Positions 11,034-22,926 of a stretch of 64,000 nucleotides of DNA are shown piece by piece. Location of the stretch: contig JASVEC010000001.1 of the NCBI GenBank assembly GCA_030770535.1, positions 496,001 through 560,000 on the forward strand, read 5' to 3'. Origin of the DNA: Batkoa obscura (lineage: Eukaryota > Entomophthoromycota > Entomophthoromycetes > Entomophthorales > Batkoaceae). Under the pieces are notes generated by a model. That model saw only the letters and a list, made by a program, of their open reading frames with translations, was not told where the DNA came from and did no database searches. The position numbers and the translations under genes are program-made. Positions within the stretch are counted from its first letter, which is position 1. Every line of letters starts with the position of its first letter.

Positions 11034-11822
11034 TAACCTTTCGTGTTCACTTCAAGCTTCTATATTTGCATACCTAAATAATACTAATGTTAAGTTTTTT
11101 TAAGTATATTTGTTAATTGTATTAAATTAGCATTAACTTGTAAAATATACTGAACAAAACAAACTACTGCATATTAAACTTAAATAATCAAGTATAGATG
11201 TAGTTATATTCTCATTATAAACACAAATAAATAAATACAGAAATAAATTTAAACTATACTATGTCATTTCATTAATTTTAAAATTTATTAAATTATATTG
11301 AAATAAATACTTCAGAATATTATAGATAACCATACATCTTGTTTCATTATTTTTACAATCTTAAAGAGTATAAACTCTCAGACGTTTTTATGAAATATTT
11401 ATAGGAAAGAGTCTATCAATGTGGAAAGGTAAATAGGAAGAGTTAGTCATGCTTTTTTTAAGATCTTTCATATTGCGTTCAATCTAATCTTAAAAATATA
11501 ATAGTAAAATTATACAATGTTAAGTTGGGGGGCTTTTGTAAGAAACGAACCCATTGATTAAAAACTAAATAGAGTTTTTATTCATCTTACTAAAAGTGAT
11601 CGATGTTTAAGTGGTAAGTTAAATAAAATATACTGAAGCATTTAAAGTTTCTAAAAAGGAAATTAAGGTTTTTCAATAAAGTAGAAGATATTAAAAAATC
11701 AATTGTTGGAATAATGATGATAATATAATCAATTTAATTTAGATAAAAAGCTAAATAAATAAAACATCTCATTGATGTTTACTTTTTATACTACATAAAA
11801 AATAGTCAAAACATTAATGAGA
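11034..11822. other. Intergenic
   Basis: AT-rich sequence with no gene or repeat that I can support. Confidence 0.45.
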
Positions 11823-11922
11823 ATAGAGTTCTTTTTGTTTCATTACTTTTTCCATTTTTTGAGCGCTATTAGAGGGAAAAATTAGTAGTAAAATTCTTAA
11901 ACATAAAAATACATCCCCATAT
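11823..11922 (+). mobile_element. MITE family A, copy with eroded left end
   Basis: The interior TTTCATTACTTTTTCCATTT, GAGCGCTATTAGAG and TAGTAAAATTCTTAAACA match the family. The right terminus ACATCCCCATAT is perfect. The left terminus has several substitutions. Confidence 0.78.
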
Positions 11923-12233
11923 AATTATCAAAAAAGCCAAAATTTATATTTAAAAAAAAAACAATAAATAGATAATAGTTTTTTTATTATAAAATTTTAT
12001 TCAAATTAAAAAGTAGTTAATTAAAATTGAAATATAACTAATTGTAATTAAAAAAGTTAGTGTTAATGTTAGTGCTAATATTTATATTTAATTAAATTCA
12101 ATCAGTAATTTATATAATAAAAATTAATATTTTATATAAGAATATTATTTAAATTTAACAAAATTGCCACTATTGAATCTAAATTACTTTAATCTTTGTC
12201 CACTTTTTTGCTTGCTTAAAATTTCTAAATTTG

Positions 12234-12364
12234 ATTTTAAGCAATCAAACTAGTTTCTACTGGAGAAGCTAACCAATAATCTTCTTAATTTTGATCATAA
12301 CTAATAAAGAAATAGGTGTTAAATCCTTTATTTAAAATTAAACCATGACAAAAAGTATAAAACG
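12234..12364 (+). repeat. TATA-bearing duplicated segment, copy 2
   Basis: Partner of 10694-10836, ending in TATAAAAC at 12356-12363. A family A element lies about 50 bases beyond, roughly where the copy 1 locus continues towards its small ORF. The two copies are diverged, so the duplication is old. Confidence 0.5.
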
Positions 12365-12415
12365 ATAATACTATCAATTTTAAACCATTTTTAATTCTAT
12401 CAAATTATCTTTACA

Positions 12416-12518
12416 ATATGGGGATGTATTTTTATGTTTAAGAATTTTGCTAATAATTTTTTCGCTCAAATAGCGCTTAAAAGATGGAAAAAGTGATGAA
12501 GTCAAAAAACCCTCATAT
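12416..12518 (-). mobile_element. MITE family A, complete copy
   Basis: 103 bp, from ATATGGGGATGT to ACCCTCATAT, TA at both edges. The interior in reverse has TTTTTTCGCTCAAATAGCGC and GGAAAAAGTGATGAAGTC. One of the better-preserved copies. Confidence 0.85.
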
Positions 12519-12897
12519 TTTGTCTTCCTGACACAATCAAGTTTGAGTACCATAATGACTCATTGATAGACCTTAAGGCTGTTACTATCAATCTTTTTGG
12601 CTTCCGTGCTTTAGATTAGCTATAAATATATCACGATGATAATTTTGCATCGCAAAGGCAAAAAGCTGAGAAGATATCGATTTTATACTTAATGTTTGTT
12701 ATGAATATAAAATATGTTAACCTAAAGCTCTATTTTAAGTGTTTTTATTAGATGCACTATTTTGTGAAATTAATCAAAGCATGTTAGCAAACTACTACAT
12801 AACATACTTTGACCATGTGTTAAAGTATATAATAGTGACATTATTATAATTAACATTAATAGTTAAATTATACGATAAATCTCTTTAAAACTTTAAC
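12519..12897. other. Intergenic
   Basis: AT-rich with a few less biased stretches. No supported gene. Confidence 0.4.
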
Positions 12898-13062
12898 TTT
12901 ACAGCTACTGGAGCTCTTTTGCGCCATCTTAGTATAAATTTTAAAAATTATTTTCACAACCAATTTTTGTTATAATCTGACGTTTATAGTCCAGTTAATT
13001 ATCTACAATTTTTTTTACTCAAATAAGCAGTTAAGTCGTAAAAGAGCTGCAACAACAGTATT
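12898..13062. mobile_element. MITE family B, copy 1
   Basis: About 165 bp with inverted ends. The left arm has ACAGCTACTGGAGCTCTTTT then GCGCCATCTTAGT. The right arm in reverse complement reads TTGCAGCTCTTTTACGACTTAACTG. The boundary is approximate because the outermost bases have diverged. A second copy follows within about 15 bases. Confidence 0.6.
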
Positions 13063-13074
13063 GAATATTGAAAA

Positions 13075-13275
13075 GGTTTTGATTTACAACTATTACAACT
13101 CTATTGCGACTAAACTAACTGTTCATTTTAGGGTAAAATTTAGCTAAATTAAGACTAAAATCTAAGGATCAAGATTTAAATTATCAAAACAGACAAACAA
13201 CTGGATCTAAAAATTACCGTAAATTAGGTTCCAATAGAGCTGCAACTATTATAACTCGATCGAAATCTGAACCAG
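13075..13275. mobile_element. MITE family B, copy 2
   Basis: About 200 bp. The left arm is GGTTTTGATTTACAACTATT with ACAACTCTATTGCGACTAAA. The right arm in reverse complement is GGTTCAGATTTCGATCGAG with TTGCAGCTCTATTGGAACC. The interior block AACTGTTCATTTTAGGGTAA has a counterpart in the copy at 58585. Confidence 0.65.
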
Positions 13276-13677
13276 CTTATAGTTCTAACAATCCGAGTTA
13301 TTAAAGTAATTCTCATAATATAGTAGAACTTGTCATAACGAAACATTTGATTTCAGTCAATTAAATATTCTAGTTTATTCTTTGTCATAAGATAATCCTA
13401 AAATCTAATTGGCTGAAATTAGAAATATCATTGCAACAAATTCTACAATACTATATATGTTGGAGTCACTTTAATAGCTCGAATTGTTATACTTTGTACT
13501 AAAAATATCCAAATTTCTCAAAAGCCTAAATAATTGGTTGAATTTCAAGTTTCTAAACATTGAAGCCTTAGAAATGTTTGCCATCATTTCATATGAAACC
13601 ATCAAAAACATCCATTTTTGACGTCATAGATCACAAAATTTTCTTTTTCTTTTCTCTTTAATTTTTTAAAAAAATCC
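13276..13677. other. Upstream region of the tricalbin gene
   Basis: AT-rich. The last ~40 bases before the tricalbin ATG are strongly pyrimidine-rich on the plus strand (TTTTCTTTTTCTTTTCTC), consistent with a transcribed leader. No other gene seen. Confidence 0.4.
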
Positions 13678-16600
13678 ATGGAAAAAGAAAACATTGAAAA
13701 AGAGGCTTTATTACCACAAAGTGTGGTTTCCGAACGCCGAGATTCCTTACAAGATGCACAAGATCAACCACAAGAATTGTTATCTCAAGTTGATCAAAAC
13801 TTGCCTCAAACTGCTGAACCCATCTCAGATATAGCTCAAGTAGAACAAGGTGTTTTGAAAGAAGGTAAATTTACAATTAAAAGTTCAATTTTAAAAAAGA
13901 TTACTTACAGTCAAAAGATTCCATAAGTGAAATAATAGAAGCTGGTCCAAGTGAACTTGTTAATATTATACGTGGTGGTAATGAGCCCACAAAACATATT
14001 TTACTAAAAGATCAACCATATGCGTTAAATGTTTTACCTGGGGAATATAGTCCTGAACAAGTAAGCGATATGAAAAATAATATACCTTGTTCACCTGATG
14101 AAATACCTAAGATAGTCATTGGTTGGGAAGAGAGTTTAAATAAAGATTTAGCACAGGTTCAACAGGTTCAAGAAGGAGTATCTGAACAAAAAGTAAGTCA
14201 TTGGAAAAATGTGACAGTAATTTATGTAGCTATATTTTTAACTTGGTTTGGTGTGATACTTGGTGGCGGTATTACATGGTGTTTAATAGTGGTAGCATGT
14301 TGTTCAAGTTATTATCAAAATACCATTGAACGGTATAGAAAAAGTGCCCGGGATGATGCTATTCGAGAATTATGGTTACAAAAATTAGATAATGAAACAG
14401 AATCAGTTGCTTGGTTAAATTCGTTTTTAGATCGATTTTGGGTTATCTATGAACCCGGTTTATCAACTACTATTAAAAGTATTGTGGATGCAGCATTGGA
14501 AATCAATAAACCAACCTTTTTGGAAAATTTAAGTTTAAGCGAGTTTAGATTAGGAAATAAAGCACCAAGAATTAATTCAGTAAAAACACATACTAAAACT
14601 AAAAATAACTCTGTTTTGATGGATTGGGATATTGAATTTCAACCCAATAAAGATTTATCAATGACGTTAGAACAAATTAAAAATCAAATTAATCCCAAAG
14701 TAGTATTACAAATACGAGTTGGTAAAGGGATGGTAGGTGCAGGTTTACCAGTACTTGTAGAAGATTTTGCTATTCGAGGAGTATTAAGAGTACGAATTAA
14801 TTTTGGTGATGTATTCCCACATGTAGATGTAGTTACATTACAATTTTTAGAAAGACCAGATATTGATTATGTACTTAAACCAGTAGGTGGTGAAACATTT
14901 GGATTTGATATTGGGAATATACCTGGATTAAGTTCATTTATTAGAGATCAAATTCATGGTACTTTAGAAGGTATGATGTATGCACCTAATATCTTTAGTT
15001 TATCAATTGCTCAAATGATGGCACCAATTGCTAAAGATAAATATAAAGGGATATTAAAAGTTAATGTAAGATATGCTAAAGATTTACAATATCAAGATGG
15101 ATCTGGAGATCCTTATGTATTAATATCTACATCTAATAAAAGACCAAGTTATCGTACAAAAACTAAAAATCAAACATATAATCCAGAATATAATGAAGCA
15201 TTTGAAATGATATTATTAAAAGAAGAAGATAGTATTAAATTTACAGTCTTTGATTTTAATTCCTTTCGTAAAGATTTTGAATGTGGTAGTGACTATTTAT
15301 CAACGGAAAGTTTTAATGAAAAACCAATTCAAAATAATCTTCAATTACCACTTAAAAGAGGTTCCCTTTATGTAGGTAGTTTAACTATTGATTGTCAATT
15401 TTATCCAGTTGATTTTGAATATTTACCAAAAGTTAATAATGATAAAACAGTAACAACATCAACAGAATCTCAATTACCTAAATCAGGTATCTTACATTTT
15501 ACATTACATCAAATTAAAGAATTAGATGCTTCTAAATCTTTAATTAATAAATTTACACCTTATTGTTTAATATCAATTGATAATATTGAAAAATTACAGA
15601 CAGCAAAAAAGAAAAGAAATAATAATCCTATTTATGAAGAATCTATTGAACATTATGTAAAAGATATTAATAATTGTAAATTCAATTTAATTATTAAAGA
15701 TGATCGTGGTATGTCAGTTGATCCAATTATAGCTAAATGGTCTCAAGATGCTATTAAATTGATTGAACAAAGTGGATGGTATCCCTTAAATAATGTAGCT
15801 TCAGGAAAAGTTAAAGTTACTACAAAATTTTATCCATTAAAAGGACAAACAAATGAATTTAATAATGATAATTTGTTAAATTATTTTGGTTTATTAAAAT
15901 TATTTATTATTGAAGCACCAAAATTAAAATTAAATTCAAGTAAATCGGAAGTTTATATTAAAGTCAAATATTTGAATAAAGTTATGGGAAATACTAAAAT
16001 ATTAAGATCAGATTTAATTCCTCGTTGGAATCATCAATTAGAATTTCCTATTCATTTGGAATCTGATCATATTGAATTAGAACTTATCGAAATAATTAAT
16101 AATGAAGCTATTATTTTGGGCAAAGTAGAACATTTAATATCGAATTTAATTTTTCAAAAAGAAAATGGATTTGAATCTAAAGGTTTAATTAACAAGTAAG
16201 TTTGTTATTTATATTGAATGAAGTTTATATTAATTAATATTAATATTTTATTTTATTTTTTAGTTGGACAAGTATTAAATCCAAATCTAATCGAATTGTT
16301 GGTGCATTACATTTTGGTTCTTGTTTATTTATTAAAGATCAAGAATTAGTTTCTCAAGTGGATAATAAATTAATTGATGAAGTCAACAATTTAGAATCAA
16401 TTAATGAAGATAAAAAAGATAATAATAATAATAATAAATCAACTAATCTTCCAGCAATTGAATTATATCCAAGTATAAATAATGGTATATTAGGGATTAA
16501 TTTTATGAAATTAGAAGGGATTAAATTGGATAATATTTCAATGGGACTTTATTTAGATGGACCAAATAGTAAAGTTATTAAAGATAATATTCAATTTAAA

Positions 16601-18072
16601 GGAAACAAGAATAATGAAAATAATTTTAATTGTTTTATTCAAGATATTCAACAAGAAAAATTGATATTTATATTAAAAGAAAATCAAGATATTTTAGTTA
16701 AAAAAGAAGTATCATTTAATGAATTATTAAATAAACCAATTAAAGACAAAATTGAATTTGAATTAATAGAAAGTATCAAATTAAATTTGTGTTATAATAT
16801 TACTCCAATTGAATATCATCAATTAAATGGTATTAGTGATGTTTTAGGTAATTTATTAATATTATTAATTTACTAATATTAATATTATTTTTATTAGGCC
16901 ATGGTAAATTAGATGTTACTATTGTTGAAGCCAAAGATTTGCTTGGAGTTGATAGTTCGGGTACTAGCGATCCATATGTTAAAGTATATATGAATGATGT
17001 TCGTATATTTAAAACACAAACATACAAAAAAAATTTAAATCCAAAAATTAATGAATCATTTACTGTACCTTTAGTAAGTAAAATTTTTATAATAATAATA
17101 ATATTTATTTATTTATTTATTTTATTTTAATTTTAATTCTTTTTTATAGCTTGATAGTTCCAGTTCAGTATTAGATTTTCGAGTTTATGACTGGAATAAA
17201 GTACATTCTTCTGAATCTTTAGGATCTATTCAAATCAATTTAGATGATCCTAAATTTTCATTTATGCAAGGGGAGGTATATGATCAATTTTATGACTTAA
17301 ATGATGTTGGTAAAGGTCAATTACGTTTATTATTAAAATATCAAAAAGCAACTTTAGCCGATGAAGAAATGAATTTAGCAGTTGAATACTTAAAAAATGC
17401 TAAAACTCATATAAGAGCTAACTCCATGATGTCTGAAACTTCTTCAATTGGACAATCTACTTTTGTATCTACTTTACCTAATACAGTAAACAATGTGGTT
17501 ACTCAAGAGACACTTAATGATCAAAGAAACTCCAATCAATCTACTAGAAAAGAAGAAGCGAAGGGTAAAGCAGGTAGAATTAAAGTTACTATTATTGGAG
17601 CAGATAAATTGATGGCTGCAGATAAAGGAGGTAAGTTTATTAATAAAAAAGAATTCTTATATTGAATAATATAAACTAATATTAATGAATTTTATTAGGT
17701 ACTAGTGATCCCTATGTTAAAGTTAAAAAAGACGGAGAACAAATTTATCAAACTAAAAAAGTTAAAAAAACTTTAGAACCTCAATGGTAATTTATTTTAT
17801 TTTATTAATTTTTAATTAATTATTTTATTTTATTTAGGTATGAATCATTTAATTTAGATTTAAAAGATGGAGAGCCATGTTGGTTACATTTATCTGTTAT
17901 GGATCATAATCGAATTCATTCGGATGTTCCATTAGGTACAACTTCATTTAATATTTGGGAACATCTTTCAAATGATCCAAATGAAGGGGAAAAAATCGAA
18001 TTTTATACTAATACTTTAGTTGGTGGAGAACATGGTAGAGTTCAAATTTCTTTAGAATATCTTGGTATTTAA
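13678..18072 (+). CDS. Tricalbin-like ER-plasma membrane tether (SMP and C2 domains)
   Basis: Lipid-transfer tether of about 1348 residues. Exons 13678-13864, 13900-16195, 16264-16847, 16898-17073, 17150-17630, 17699-17786 and 17838-18072 sum to a multiple of three. In order: acidic N terminus, hydrophobic hairpin at ~167-199 (ER anchor), SMP domain at ~220-430, then about six C2 domains. The first (GDPYVLIS) and the last two (TSDPYVK) keep calcium-binding aspartates; the middle ones look degenerate. Yeast Tcb1-3 share this plan and act at cortical ER contacts. The first intron is uncertain: GTAAAT to an AAAAAAG acceptor gives 35 nt, while the better-looking TTACTTACAG acceptor would need another donor to stay in frame. 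The 3' end converges on the Mcp2-like gene. Confidence 0.92.
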
Positions 18073-18255
18073 ATTATTAAAAGATGTTTATTAATAAATT
18101 TTATATTTGATAAAAAATTTAATATATATTTTTAATATTTTTATTTTTATTTTTTAATATTATATAATATTATTAATCATTATTCAAAGAATGAGAAATC
18201 AAATTAAAAAGGACAATACAATGAATTATTGAAAAGAAGAGTTATAAAAATCAAA

Positions 18256-18280
18256 TATTGTATTGTATTGTATTGTATTG
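18256..18280. repeat. Pentanucleotide microsatellite
   Basis: Five perfect tandem copies of TATTG between the convergent tricalbin and Mcp2-like genes. Confidence 0.9.
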
Positions 18281-18303
18281 TATTTATATTTATATATTTA
18301 TAT

Positions 18304-20035
18304 TTATTCCACTTTTTTAATATTATTATTTAATGGAGAAATCAATATTGATAATTTATAAAACCAATTTAATAATAAAAATTTAAATCTAAGTAAATAA
18401 TAGGAATATAATAAATTAAAATACTTTGGAGTAATATTAAATAAGTTATCAACCTTCCAATTGAATTCCTTCATTAAATAAAGATGTGAGAAATCACCTA
18501 AAATTTTAAATTGAAGATAAGGATCCTGTTTTAATTCCATTGAAATTAATTTTAATAAATCTTGAATTTTAAATAAATAAACTAAATCATTAGGAATATC
18601 TGCTAATAATTTAGCAATATTAGGTAAATGTTGAATTACTTTTTGTTCAAAATTAAAATCTTTAGAATTTCCTTGACGTGCTGTTAAAATGGCTTTAATT
18701 AATCTATATGTAGTTGAGTTACCACCTAATTTAATAGAATATTCTTTGATTTGATTTTCATTTTGTTGTAATATATTAATCCATAAATGTGCATATAAAT
18801 TGATAAAGTTACTATTGAGTTCATGATATAATCCATGATCTAATAATACAATTTTGAAATTCTTTTTGCTATCTTTTTCATCTTTAATAATCATTAAATT
18901 GCCAGGATCTATTTAAAGTTAATTAATATTATTTATTATTTATTATTTATTATTTATTAAACTTACGTGCATCACAATGTATAAATCTAATATTTAATAA
19001 AAATAAATAAATAAATAAATAATACAAATAAATAAAATAAAATTTACCTATGTCTATAAAGCATTTCAGAAAATATTTGATTAATTTCAATACTTACTTT
19101 TCTTGGATTAATTTGATTTTCTTTAAAATATTCTACATCATTTAATTTTTTACCATCAATAACTAAAGAATTAATTAAATTAATTTTAAAATATAAAATA
19201 TAAAATATAAAATATACTTACATTCCATACAAAGAATTCTTTTTGTTGCCCAATAAACCTTTGGAATTAAAAGTTTATAATTTAATAAATCAAAATTTTG
19301 CTTTGCTCTAATACCATTTTCACCTTCAATTTCAAAATCCAGTTCTTTAGGTAAATTCCGTTTAATTTCATTAATCAACCAACTAAATTGAAATTGAGGT
19401 AATACAAATTGTGCCAAATTAACCATTTTGTCCAATATTAAAAGATCTAATTTAGAAAATAAACCTACTTTAGGATGTTGCAATTTCACTGCAATTTCCT
19501 TCCCTTGATAAATTCCTTTATGAACTTGAGCAATAGAAGCTACTCCAATTGGTTCAGGTTCAATGAACTCAAAGATTTCATTTAATGATTTTCCAGTATC
19601 TAGAAAGACCATTTTATCTAATACTTCCAACTTCGTAGCAGGACAAGCGTCATGTAAAGGTCGAAATGTAACACACCATTCCACTGGTAAAAAGTAATTT
19701 AATGCTGTTAAATGTTGACCTAATTTAATATAGAAACCACCATTATACAACATGGCTTTTAATACTCGATTTGCATTACGTTGATGTATTTCTTTTTTTT
19801 TTTGTTCAATATACTTTGAATTGGAATTGTTATCTAATTCAAATGGCCAATTTAATCGATAATCAATGATCACTTCTAATCCCGTTCCTACAGCCATTAA
19901 ACCTCGGCTTATTCCTTCTATATAGAATTGAACATCATCTAAATGAAACGTGTAGATTTCTAAACTTATTAAACTGGCTAATATTAATCCAATATTTCGT
20001 TTGTTTGATTGTAACCAATGGGGTTGTTGTTGCTG

Positions 20036-20068
<33 letters not shown>

Positions 20069-20185
20069 GATAGATAATGTTGTTAATGTTCTATTAATAG
20101 GTCGAAACTTAGGTTGTAATTTAATTGGAGATAAAATAGACCGAGCCAAGATACATCGTTGTTTTAGTAGCCCTGTTAGTAGCAT
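18304..20185 (-). CDS. Mcp2/ADCK1-like mitochondrial ABC1 kinase-family protein
   Basis: ABC1/ADCK atypical kinase-fold protein of 567 residues in four exons: 19222-20185, 19048-19162, 18967-18986 and 18604-side 18304-18908. The third exon is only 20 nt and encodes FIHCDA of the catalytic-loop motif HCDAHPGNL; frame and motif both require it. The KxGQ motif reads YIKLGQ at ~152-157, then EPIGVASIAQVHKG, IAVKLQHP (ATP-binding lysine), ELDFEIEGENG, and LLDHGLY in place of DFG. The N terminus is basic, with an Asn/Gln homopolymer at ~40-54 that suggests a mitochondrial presequence. Length matches yeast Mcp2, which affects mitochondrial lipid homeostasis; biochemical activity in this family is uncertain. 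Confidence 0.92.
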
Positions 20186-20817
20186 TTATACTATGTTAAT
20201 ATTTGGGAATATAAAATAAAAAAAGTTTGGAATATTTATCTTTTTATATTTTTAAAAGGTAACCAATTAGATTTCTACTCGAACTTAGTAAATAAAATAT
20301 CGATCTATTTTCGATAATTTCGGAAAAACACCGGTCCGTATTTAATAATTTTACAAAATAAAATTATTGTTTTTGGATATTTTCATAATTAGCGCATATA
20401 ATTAATAGATCGTAGTTTTATTTTATGAAAAAATGGATTGTAATCTCCGTCTCATTTTAACTTTACTTTAACTTTATTTTGTCTACATTAACTTTAATTT
20501 TATTTTTTATTTTTTATTTTTATTAATACTAGTTTATTTACATTAATTTAAATTTTTGAAATATACCATTTATTTTGAGTAAAAAAACTCAATCATAAGA
20601 ATTAGAAAACATACAATTAAACTTAATTTTAACTCATTAAAATACATTATTATTCCAGTTTATATTAACGATTGACTATAAAACATCATAAATGAACTAT
20701 TATCATGAACTATCATTATATTCTATTTTGTTAATAAATAATCTTTTTATTTCATTTTAAAATAGTCATATACTTCAACTTATAATCCATTACATAACCC
20801 CTAGAGTCCTATTTTCC
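20186..20817. other. Intergenic, Mcp2-like promoter side
   Basis: AT-rich spacer between two minus-strand genes. No supported gene. Confidence 0.5.
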
Positions 20818-21751
20818 TTAATTATCAATCCCTTCTAATGCCAACGCTTGAACAATTCTGGATAGATCAACCTCGGATTCCTTATTCTCCAATTCTTTGT
20901 TATCAATTGCTTCCTGTTCACTTTTAACTTCTAAATTCTCATATTCATTCCCACTACTTTTCTCTAAAACAGATTTATCCATTTCATTTCCACTTTCATT
21001 CTCGTCCAGCATAATTTTCATTGGTTGTAATATCAAATTACAAGGTATGGTAGGATGAGTGAAATGAGAGTTATTAATTAAATTAATACTTGGCCATAAC
21101 CAAGAGGGTACAGGTAAATTGATATCGATGGGTGATTTAAAACCACGAACAAATTCAGTTTCTTCAGATGTTATCACTTCTTCATCATGATATCTAAAAG
21201 TTTTCTTATATTACTATTTTAAGTTTTAATGGAATTATTATTATAACTACCTTAAAAATTCTTGTAAACAACTAGTTACAGTCCACATTTGTAATTTTCT
21301 TAAACATGCTATTACAATTCCTGTCACTACGGTACCATCAATACAATGGATATAAATTGGTGAGTTTTCTGGATTGATAATCACCTTGGGAATAAGTTAA
21401 AATTAAGATTCTTTTTTTTATTTAAAATATATTCAATCTCACCTGTAAACAACGAATGATTTTTGAATACGATAATGGAACGTTTTCTTTTGGTTTACTA
21501 ACTCTTATCCAAAGATTATTAATTTCATTTAACTTACAAAACTTCACTAGATCCGGGTTTGGTTGTTCAGGTATTAAACTTAATACAGATTTTAATTTTA
21601 ATCTATACAATATGAATTTGATTTTTATTTGAAAATTTCACTTCAAAATTCACCTTTTTAAAAAATTTTGATTACGAACTTTAGGATATGCCCCACGATA
21701 TACCCCTTCTTCTAATTGTCCATATCGAAAAGGTAGAAATAATCCAGCCAT
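20818..21751 (-). CDS. Oca6-like, Siw14/Oca-family phosphatase-fold protein
   Basis: Fungal atypical tyrosine-phosphatase family member, 255 residues. Exons 21654-21751, 21443-21602, 21251-21384 and 20818-21193. It opens MAGLFLPFRYGQLEEGVYRG, the typical N terminus of the family. The P loop reads HCIDGTVVTG: the cysteine is kept, but valine stands where the CX5R arginine should be, so classical phosphatase activity is unlikely. IACLRKLQMWTVTSCLQEFL follows, as in the Oca proteins. The C-terminal ~70 residues are acidic and probably disordered. In yeast, Siw14/Oca proteins form a group linked to inositol pyrophosphate metabolism. Assignment to Oca6 rather than Oca4 is by resemblance. Confidence 0.85.
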
Positions 21752-22086
21752 TGAAGTTTAGAAAAATGGATATAAGACTACTTTTGTTTGCCTTTTTTGG
21801 TAGCTCAATATGAGCTTTGAATTGCAAGGCTTAATTTAATTGGTCCCATAGAAATTTTGCATTGAAATCGGTGACGTAATTTTGCATTAAAATAAACGAG
21901 ATCTCAAGGAATCAAGGATTTTATAAGATAATAAACGAACGAAGCTAAAGGAGAAGGTAAGCAATATAGCAAAATAACAAAAAAAGATAAGATTGAATTA
22001 ATCTTTAAATTTATATATTAATATCCATTTTTTTATTAATCAAAGTTGATCCAATATAAATAAGTTCTAAATTTCATATAAAACTA
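21752..22086. other. Intergenic
   Basis: Spacer between two minus-strand genes, holding the Oca6-like promoter and SEN34 3' end. Nothing else seen. Confidence 0.5.
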
Positions 22087-22926
22087 TTACACAATACCAC
22101 TCCATTCTAAAGTAAATAAATGGGCACTTAGTCGAATATTGACTGCCTTTTCATCTTCTTTTTTTACAGTAGCTAAAACACGAGTTTTATTAACACCAGT
22201 AGCTAATCGACCATAACTAACTAATTGACTTAAAGTGAATAATTGATTTGGTTCATAAGTATTTACAATATGCCTTGAGTGGCACCTTTCTGGATCGTCT
22301 AAAAAAAGGATCAATAATCAACCAATATTTCATTTACATAAAAAAAGAAACAATTAATCGAACTTACCATAATACAATAAATAATCACCACCAAATTTGG
22401 AACCTGAAGTAATAAAAAATTTTTGTGGAGCTTGATAAAGATAAAGATAAACTAAATATTTTGAAGAAATAGATATTCGATTTAATGGCGCTAATAAGGC
22501 AGGTGGTGCCTTTGGTAACGCATTATACAATTTTTCATATTCTTTTAAATGAGATAAATCATTCCCTTTTTTGATGGAAAATTGTTCTAAATGAATGGAG
22601 ATTGGTGGTTCATTTTTTAAGGGTATATTATCTAAGTTTAATAAGATTAATAATTGTTCAAATGCTAACAATGCAGGCAATGAATTGTCGTGGTTTTGTA
22701 ATGGATTACTGGGTAAACACCCAATGAAATTGCACACCATTCGATACCTTGAACGAAGTAATTCTACATCTATTTCAAGTTAATAAAAAATTTACAATAT
22801 TGAATTAATAGGGTTGTTGTATATCGATAGAACCAAAACAAATTATATACCTTTTAAATTCCATAATAATAATTGTAAATCCAAGTTACCAACTAAAGTG
22901 ATTGTAATGTTGGCTGATCCTTCCAT
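22087..22926 (-). CDS. tRNA-splicing endonuclease subunit SEN34
   Basis: Catalytic subunit expected to cut the 3' splice site of intron-bearing pre-tRNAs. 229 residues in three exons: 22851-22926, 22368-22769 and 22087-22298. The N-terminal half has LRSRYRMVCNFIGCLPSNP, typical of SEN34. The nuclease domain has KFGGDYLLYYDDPERCHSRHIV, with the catalytic Tyr and His, and RLATGVNKTRVL, with the catalytic Lys. The splice between exons 2 and 3 falls inside the LYYDDP segment. Shorter than yeast Sen34 through a compact linker. Both junctions restore the conserved motif in frame. Confidence 0.93.

Noticed and set aside
10868-11050. 60-codon minus-strand frame opposite the small ORF at 10920
   Set aside because: No TATA, leader or family match on that strand. 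It is a shadow of equal or lower quality than the plus-strand frame.
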